This document shows, one piece after another, positions 32,064 through 35,096 of a DNA stretch of 35,096 nt. The first letter of the stretch is position 1, and every line of letters starts with the position of its first letter. The notes under the pieces are model-generated. The model was not told the origin of the DNA and did no database searches. It saw only the letters and a program-made list of their open reading frames with translations. A program made the position numbers and the translations under genes. Origin of the DNA: Candidatus Liptonbacteria bacterium (lineage in GTDB: Bacteria > Patescibacteriota > Minisyncoccia > UBA6257 > 2-01-FULL-56-20); the NCBI GenBank assembly GCA_023244935.1, contig JAHFLJ010000009.1, positions 1-35,096 of the forward strand, read 5' to 3'.

Positions 32064-32092
32064 TTGAAGTTCTAAATTGTTTCTGCTATTCT
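32064..32092 (+). promoter_or_regulatory. Promoter upstream of the tRNA-Phe 5' fragment
   Basis: TTGAAG (32064-32069), 17-nt spacer, TATTCT (32087-32092), ending 18 nt before the duplicated tRNA-Phe 5' end at 32110. This is where the original tRNA-Phe promoter would be. Transcripts now pass through the GIY-YIG gene before reaching the intact tRNA. Confidence 0.6.
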
Positions 32093-32109
32093 GGAATCTA
32101 GCCAATATA

Positions 32110-32129
32110 GCCGGGCTAGCTCATCGGTA
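32110..32129 (+). repeat. Duplicated 5' end of tRNA-Phe (20 bp)
   Basis: GCCGGGCTAGCTCATCGGTA is identical to the first 20 bp of the intact tRNA-Phe at 32431-32450. The two copies flank a 301-bp insert with the GIY-YIG gene. The fragment stops in the D-loop, so it is not a tRNA. Its flanking base (A before GCC) is similar at both copies. Confidence 0.95.
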
Positions 32130-32152
32130 CCTGCCAGAACGGCGTTGGCAGG

Positions 32153-32172
32153 CCTGCCTGCCGGCAGGCAGG
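32153..32172. repeat. 20-bp perfect palindrome, CPR type (copy 1)
   Basis: CCTGCCTGCCGGCAGGCAGG is a perfect palindrome, preceded by another stem (CCTGCCA and TGGCAGG at 32130-32152). It lies at the start of the insert between the tRNA-Phe copies. An identical copy is at 32583-32602. Confidence 0.9.
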
Positions 32173-32196
32173 GAGCGCTATAAACGGCATTGCAAA

Positions 32197-32451
32197 ATGT
32201 ATTGCGTTTATACTTTGAAAAGCGAAAAAGACGGGACATATTATACCGGTCTAAGTAAAAATGTAGACAGGCGAGTTTATGAGCATAATAAAAACGATAC
32301 CAAAAGCACAAAATCTAAAAAGCCATGGGTTTTGGTCTACGTTGAAAAATGTGAATCGTTAAAGCATGCTAGAGAGCGAGAAAAGTTTTGGAAGAGTGGA
32401 GAGGGAAGGGATCTGAGAGATAAAATAATTGCCGGGCTAGCTCATCGGTAG
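32197..32451 (+). CDS. Small GIY-YIG nuclease inserted at tRNA-Phe
   Basis: An 84-aa protein from MYCVYTLKSEKDGTYYTGLS. GIY-YIG is represented by VYT and YTG 11-12 residues apart, followed by the Arg-rich RRVYEHNKN and a C-terminal Glu in EREKFWKS, the usual catalytic set of the single-domain URI/YhbQ type. Its final codons (IAGLAHR, then TAG) are read from the 5' end of the intact tRNA-Phe gene, so the gene and the tRNA overlap by 21 bp. A longer frame from 32077 adds translation of the first tRNA copy and the palindrome and is not a real start. It may cut DNA at or near tRNA-Phe. Confidence 0.8.
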   Translation: MYCVYTLKSEKDGTYYTGLSKNVDRRVYEHNKNDTKSTKSKKPWVLVYVEKCESLKHAREREKFWKSGEGRDLRDKIIAGLAHR

Positions 32452-32502
32452 AGCGCTACCCTGAAGAGGTAGGCGTGCCCAGTTCGACTCTGGGGCCCGG
32501 CA
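32431..32502 (+). tRNA. tRNA-Phe (GAA)
   Basis: The acceptor stem GCCGGGC pairs with GCCCGGC, discriminator A. The anticodon arm is CTACC, loop CTGAAGA (anticodon GAA at 32463-32465), GGTAG. The T-arm is CCCAG, TTCGACT, CTGGG. All stems are intact. Its 5' 20 bp are duplicated upstream and its 3' half is duplicated downstream. Confidence 0.95.
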
Positions 32503-32692
32503 CAAACAAATTTAAATTAATAGCGACAAGAGAGGTGATATAATCCAAATTACCTTTGGAAGAGGTAGGCGTGCCCGAGTTCCCTGCCTGCCGGCAGGCA
32601 GGGACTCTGGGGCCCGGCACAAACAAATTTAAATTAATAGCGACAAGAGAGGTGATATAATCCAAATTACCTTTGGAAGAGGTAGGCGTGCC
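32463..32692 (+). repeat. Tandem repeats of the tRNA-Phe 3' half plus spacer
   Basis: The unit begins at the anticodon GAA of tRNA-Phe (32463), runs through the tRNA 3' half and the following spacer, and repeats at 32559 and 32676. The first period is 96 bp. The second is 117 bp: the same unit with one extra G and a 20-bp palindrome inserted in the T-arm. The third copy stops after 17 bp. Copies 1 and 2 agree nearly perfectly outside the insertion, so the duplication is recent. Each spacer carries GATATAATCC, a TATAAT box. Confidence 0.92.
32583..32602. repeat. 20-bp perfect palindrome, CPR type (copy 2), inside tRNA-Phe 3' copy
   Basis: CCTGCCTGCCGGCAGGCAGG is inserted exactly between AGTTC and GACTC of the T-arm in the second tRNA-Phe 3' copy. 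The same site is uninterrupted in the first copy, so this looks like an insertion event. Confidence 0.93.
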
Positions 32693-32737
32693 ATGAGTGT
32701 AGTCGAAGGGTAAATAATTCGCGCACTGAATTCTCGT

Positions 32738-32765
32738 TTGACTTTTCACGGAGTGAGAATAAAAT
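32738..32765 (+). promoter_or_regulatory. Promoter of the 98-aa acidic protein gene
   Basis: TTGACT (32738-32743), 16-nt spacer, TAAAAT (32760-32765). The downstream leader (GGTTAAAC, an A-run, then CAGA before ATG) closely resembles that of the gene at 33840, so the two promoters are related. Confidence 0.7.
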
Positions 32766-32800
32766 GGATTAAAGGGTTAAACAAAAAAAGATAAAGCAGA

Positions 32801-33097
32801 ATGAATTTCGAAAAACCAAATTTGGAGGGACAGGAGGAGCAGGAAGCGGACTGGGCAAAGGCCGCTCGCTTAGAGGCGGAGTCCGCGGAAGAAGCAAGAA
32901 ATAACGAACTTGAAGAGATTAACAAGTCAGCGGAGGAGGCGGCCAGAAAAAAATTAGAAGGGTTTGCTATAGACAAGCTCACTGGTGTTTATGCAGAAAT
33001 CGGGTATGCCGGCGTTGTGCCCAAGACGGCGGTAGATTCTTTTATAGATGCTATGTCCGTCGAGCAAAAAAAGAAAATACTTTTGGAAGGCGAATAG
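32801..33097 (+). CDS. Small acidic protein, function unknown
   Basis: A 98-aa protein. Residues 1-55 are a strongly acidic, Ala/Glu-rich helix (EEQEADWAKAARLEAESAEE), and 56-98 a short folded part (FAIDKLTGVYAEIGYAGVVP, ending KKILLEGE). No signal peptide, membrane helix or known motif. It has its own promoter and a strong terminator, so it is monocistronic. Its leader resembles that of the gene at 33840, suggesting shared regulation. The ATG follows CAGA without a Shine-Dalgarno. Confidence 0.6.
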   Translation: MNFEKPNLEGQEEQEADWAKAARLEAESAEEARNNELEEINKSAEEAARKKLEGFAIDKLTGVYAEIGYAGVVPKTAVDSFIDAMSVEQKKKILLEGE

Positions 33098-33101
33098 ACA
33101 G

Positions 33102-33141
33102 CACAAATAAAAATTCCCCGGAAGGGGGATTTTTATTTGTG
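33102..33141 (+). terminator. Terminator after 33097
   Basis: Left arm 33102-33119 (CACAAATAAAAATTCCCC) pairs with 33124-33141 around GGAA, with one G-T pair; T-runs in the right arm. Confidence 0.92.
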
Positions 33142-33170
33142 TGCTATTGGTCAGCAATTATTTCACATGC

Positions 33171-33176
33171 TAAAAT
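33171..33176 (+). promoter_or_regulatory. TAAAAT -10 box, 6 nt before the DUF2231-type gene
   Basis: TAAAAT ends 6 nt before ATG 33183, with no ribosome-binding site, suggesting a leaderless mRNA. It lies 30 bp after the preceding terminator. Confidence 0.5.
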
Positions 33177-33182
33177 ATTTAC

Positions 33183-33698
33183 ATGAATATCCACCCACTT
33201 TTTGTGCATTTCCCAATAGCGCTACTTGCGATATATGCGGTGCTAGAGTTAGTCCGAATCAAAAAGATTAAAGACTTCACAGCTTGGATTTATATAAAAG
33301 CATCTTTTCTATTCGTCGGAGTTGCCGGAGCTCTCGCTTCGTTAGAGACAGGAGAATCGGCCGCTGAATTTCACCGCGACCAAAGCGAACTCGTAAGGAT
33401 GCATGAGACATTTTCACAGCTAACAACGGCAATTTTTCTGATTTTGGGCATTAGATATTTTTTTGTAGTGGTCGACAAATTGTTTGGAGAGAAAATTAGG
33501 TCTTCCAAATGCCAAAAATTCTGGAGCAATTCTTTGATTTTCGTAACTAAAATATTCTCCGGCTGGTTGCTGGTTGCGCTGGCTTTAGTTGGAGTGACGG
33601 GATTGGTTATAACCGGAGCTCTCGGAGGAACGATTGTCTACGGGCCGGACATGGATCCGATAACTACTTTTGTAAACAAGCTTTTGTTCGCGAAATAG
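33183..33698 (+). CDS. DUF2231-type four-helix membrane protein
   Basis: A 171-aa protein with four hydrophobic helices. It starts NIHPLFVHFPIALLAIYAVL with the family's HPxFVHFPIAL signature, followed by helix 2 (ASFLFVGVAGALASLETGES), a conserved His in RMHETFSQL, and helices ending LLVALALVGVTGLVITGALG, GGTIVYGPDMDP. The paired histidines suggest a possible heme or metal site, but the family function is unknown. It is monocistronic between two terminators with an apparently leaderless start. Confidence 0.82.
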   Translation: MNIHPLFVHFPIALLAIYAVLELVRIKKIKDFTAWIYIKASFLFVGVAGALASLETGESAAEFHRDQSELVRMHETFSQLTTAIFLILGIRYFFVVVDKLFGEKIRSSKCQKFWSNSLIFVTKIFSGWLLVALALVGVTGLVITGALGGTIVYGPDMDPITTFVNKLLFAK

Positions 33699-33705
33699 GA
33701 ATAAT

Positions 33706-33731
33706 CAAAAATCCCCGGAAGGGGATTTTTG
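33706..33731 (+). terminator. Terminator after 33698
   Basis: CAAAAATCCCC (33706-33716) pairs with GGGGATTTTTG (33721-33731), loop GGAA. Confidence 0.92.
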
Positions 33732-33775
33732 TTTTGCCTAGTGGCTATTGGCTAATCACTAACTATTATCTCTGT

Positions 33776-33803
33776 TTGACTTTGCGGGGGGGGGTATTAA
33801 AAT
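33776..33803 (+). promoter_or_regulatory. Promoter with a 9-G tract in its spacer
   Basis: TTGACT (33776-33781) and TAAAAT (33798-33803) are 16 nt apart, and the spacer contains nine consecutive G (33786-33794). Slippage of the tract would change spacer length and so promoter strength. The leader after the -10 matches that of the 32801 gene. Confidence 0.65.
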
Positions 33804-33839
33804 GAATCAAAAGGTTAAACCAAAAAATAAAATACAGAT

Positions 33840-34253
33840 ATGGGATTTGAGTCAATGCCGTCCACGCCCGACGAACTAAACGAAGCGCCTCCCATTGAAA
33901 ACAATGGCGAAAAGAAAGAAGGGGCAGCCGAAAGCGAATACACCACTTCTCCTGAAGAAGTTTTAGAAGGCATCGCCGCACACATTAAAAAGTATGAAGA
34001 GCAGGGAGTCAAGAATCAAGACGCAGCACGAGATCAGATTTTTAAATTATATGATTTAGCGATAAAAGCAATGAAGCAAAAGATTCCTTTCGATGTAGAT
34101 AAGGTGAAAGCTGTGTTTGGAGATGCAGCCAATAATAAAATAATTGCTGAAAAATTGAACAGTCGTTTCCAAAGATTATCTGGATTATATAAAGACTATG
34201 GGGAATACCAAGAATATAAATGGGATATGGAGGGTAGGGAGATAGACTATTAA
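33840..34253 (+). CDS. Small protein with disordered N-terminus, function unknown
   Basis: A 137-aa protein. Residues 1-40 are acidic and probably disordered (PSTPDELNEAPPIENNGEKK). The rest is helical (AAHIKKYEEQGVKN, DQIFKLYDLAIKAMKQK, KVKAVFGDAANNKIIAEKLN) and ends with an aromatic acidic tail (YKDYGEYQEYKWDMEGREID). No signal peptide, membrane helix or known motif. It is monocistronic with a promoter whose spacer holds a G tract, so its expression may vary between cells. Confidence 0.6.
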   Translation: MGFESMPSTPDELNEAPPIENNGEKKEGAAESEYTTSPEEVLEGIAAHIKKYEEQGVKNQDAARDQIFKLYDLAIKAMKQKIPFDVDKVKAVFGDAANNKIIAEKLNSRFQRLSGLYKDYGEYQEYKWDMEGREIDY

Positions 34254-34258
34254 GAATT

Positions 34259-34287
34259 AACAAAACCGCCGGGTAGGCGGTTTTGTT
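34259..34287 (+). terminator. Terminator after 34253
   Basis: AACAAAACCGCC (34259-34270) pairs with GGCGGTTTTGTT (34276-34287), loop GGGTA. Confidence 0.92.
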
Positions 34288-34393
34288 ATATAATCAGGAA
34301 AGATTGTGTTTCAGCTAATTACGGGGCTCCGCTTACGCGGGGATTACGTTTCTCATCATTTCTGCTATTGATTGCAACCGACCATATTCACAT

Positions 34394-34424
34394 TTGCAGG
34401 GGGGGGAGCGAGGGTGGTTATAAT
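34394..34424 (+). promoter_or_regulatory. Possible promoter with an 8-G tract in its spacer
   Basis: A TTGCAG/TTTGCA -35-like motif (34393-34399) is followed by eight G (34399-34406) and then TATAAT (34419-34424), a spacing of 19-20 nt. Loss of two or three G would bring it to the optimal 17. The TATAAT lies 6 nt before the ATG at 34431. Confidence 0.5.
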
Positions 34425-34430
34425 AAGTAT

Positions 34431-34799
34431 ATGAATAATAAATTGCCGGATGGCGTAAAACTCAAAATAACTTATCAGGGCTCAGTCTTTGAATGTAGTA
34501 TGTTTATTGGATACCTTCTAGATTTTAACGATTGCATCTCAATTTCTTCAGAGTTTCGAGATAAGGCAATCTCGGACGGAATAGCCGATATCGCGCTAGC
34601 GTCTGTTGCCGAAAAAGCAGCAGAGATTGAAAGTATCAAAGAAAATAAAATTATTAAGATACTCCTCGGAGGTAAAGCGAAAATTAATTCCAAAAAGAAG
34701 GGGGATGTCGAAATCGCGTTACTCGGAGTCCGCGTAGGCGCTGACGAGGCAAACCCTGATCGGTGGATCACGGCCGAATCTGATGCCGGGAAAGGTTAA
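34431..34799 (+). CDS. Small protein, function unknown
   Basis: A 122-aa protein from MNNKLPDGVKLKITYQGSVF, a beta-rich start (ITYQGSVFECSMFIGYLLDF), then an acidic helical region (ASVAEKAAEIESIKENKIIK) and a C-terminus LLGVRVGADEANPDRWITAE. No membrane helix or signal peptide, and no family recognised. I chose the ATG at 34431, which is preceded by TATAAT with 6 nt between, over the ATG at 34368, which is inside the poorly conserved upstream stretch. It is monocistronic. Confidence 0.55.
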   Translation: MNNKLPDGVKLKITYQGSVFECSMFIGYLLDFNDCISISSEFRDKAISDGIADIALASVAEKAAEIESIKENKIIKILLGGKAKINSKKKGDVEIALLGVRVGADEANPDRWITAESDAGKG

Positions 34800-34902
34800 T
34801 CATCTTAACGGTTCGTGGACTAATACTCCTATGGCTTTCGTTCGGAGGATCTGGCGCATCCAGAGGTAAGATTTCCGGATGGTGGCATATTCGAAAAAGA
34901 TA

Positions 34903-34940
34903 AGAATAAAAAATCCCCCGAAAGGGGAATTTTTTATTCT
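34903..34940. terminator. Bidirectional terminator before the S1-like gene
   Basis: AGAATAAAAAAT and CCCC (34903-34919) pair with GGGG and ATTTTTTATTCT (34924-34940) around GAAA. The adjacent hairpin ATTCCCGC/GCGGGAAT (34943-34962) reinforces it. The space between 34800 and 34902 holds no recognisable gene. Confidence 0.88.
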
Positions 34941-34971
34941 GGATTCCCGCCTTCGCGGGAATGGCAGTTTT

Positions 34972-35096
34972 TTATTTCTTCATCTTCAAGATCATTCTCT
35001 TTTCGTCCGGTTTAAGGGAGGAAACTTCGAACTTGTATTCTTTCTTCAGTTCAAGCTCTTTTTTCATCTCGTCTACACTGCCAAATTCGGAAACGT
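34972..35096 (-). CDS. C-terminal end of an S1-domain protein, probably ribosomal protein S1 (cut by window edge)
   Basis: Reading from the right edge on the minus strand, the last 40 or so residues are VSEFGSVDEMKKELELKKEY, then KFEVSSLKPDEKRMILKMKK, and a TAA. The pattern ...EL...KxYKFxVxSxxPxEKRxxL(S/K)xK is the end of an S1 RNA-binding domain, which suggests 30S ribosomal protein S1. Only the final domain is visible, so the full protein cannot be confirmed here. Confidence 0.5.
   Translation of the reverse strand, partial: VSEFGSVDEMKKELELKKEYKFEVSSLKPDEKRMILKMKK

Noticed and set aside
32077-32196. Longer start for the GIY-YIG protein
   Set aside because: The extra residues are just a translation of the first tRNA-Phe fragment and the palindrome (ACLPAGRE-type sequence).
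1-35096. CRISPR arrays, rRNA genes, full insertion sequences
   Set aside because: No regularly spaced repeat array, no rRNA sequence and no transposase gene was found anywhere in the window.

Overview
The window looks like part of a chromosome from a Patescibacteria/CPR bacterium, most likely the Parcubacteria lineage. This is inferred from gene content and style, not from a database search. The pointers are moderate GC, TAA/TAG stops with no sign of TGA recoding, compact genes that often start without a Shine-Dalgarno sequence, a CPR-type type IV secretion (T4SS) cluster (PrgI, TraC-like, VirB4, VirB6-like), and short GC-rich palindromes of the CCTGCCTGCCGGCAGGCAGG type that litter such genomes.

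Layout. (1) 1-7701, minus strand: a T4SS-like operon. In transcription order it holds an 853-aa Cys-containing exported protein, a 747-aa VirB6/TrbL-like membrane protein, a Pro-rich protein, PrgI, a TraC-like protein and the start of a VirB4-type ATPase that runs off the left edge. (2) 7774-11879, minus: a tight three-gene operon uvrD/pcrA-like helicase > spermidine-synthase-like membrane protein > rsmA. It diverges from a LysM protein at 11925. (3) 12562-14430, minus: DksA/TraR zinc-finger protein > YifB/ComM ATPase. (4) 14431-15370: a repeat-rich spacer and a small LAGLIDADG-like gene bounded by near-identical 20-bp inverted repeats. (5) 15371-20572, plus: yraN, nusA (consensus promoter and hairpin leader), proton-pumping pyrophosphatase and clpP (structured leader). 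(6) 20782-24653: tRNA-Gly, a coiled-coil membrane protein, tRNA-Ile with the rare anticodon UAU, then ftsH and a DedA protein on the minus strand. (7) 24771-28635: an accessory patch with a decayed HNH nuclease gene, tRNA-His, an AAA/DUF4143-type ATPase, a SWIM zinc-finger protein and a decayed NMT1/THI5-like substrate-binding protein gene. (8) 28688-31499: a small unknown protein, yvcK, folD and an M15-like peptidase. (9) 31672-32700: tRNAs Arg, Pro, Val and Phe; the tRNA-Phe gene has been rearranged by a small GIY-YIG nuclease gene and by tandem duplication of its 3' half. (10) 32801-35096: small proteins of unknown function separated by strong terminators, two of them with 8-9 G tracts inside the promoter spacer, a DUF2231-type membrane protein, and the end of what looks like ribosomal protein S1.

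How it fits together. Most of the window is housekeeping: rRNA methylation, DNA unwinding, transcription elongation, membrane and cytosolic proteolysis, pyrophosphate-driven ion pumping, one-carbon metabolism and tRNAs. The parts that deserve attention are the nuclease-linked rearrangement of tRNA-Phe, the LAGLIDADG-like protein that appears to have lost its catalytic acids but sits among palindromes, the G-tract promoters, the UAU-anticodon tRNA-Ile and the two decayed genes.
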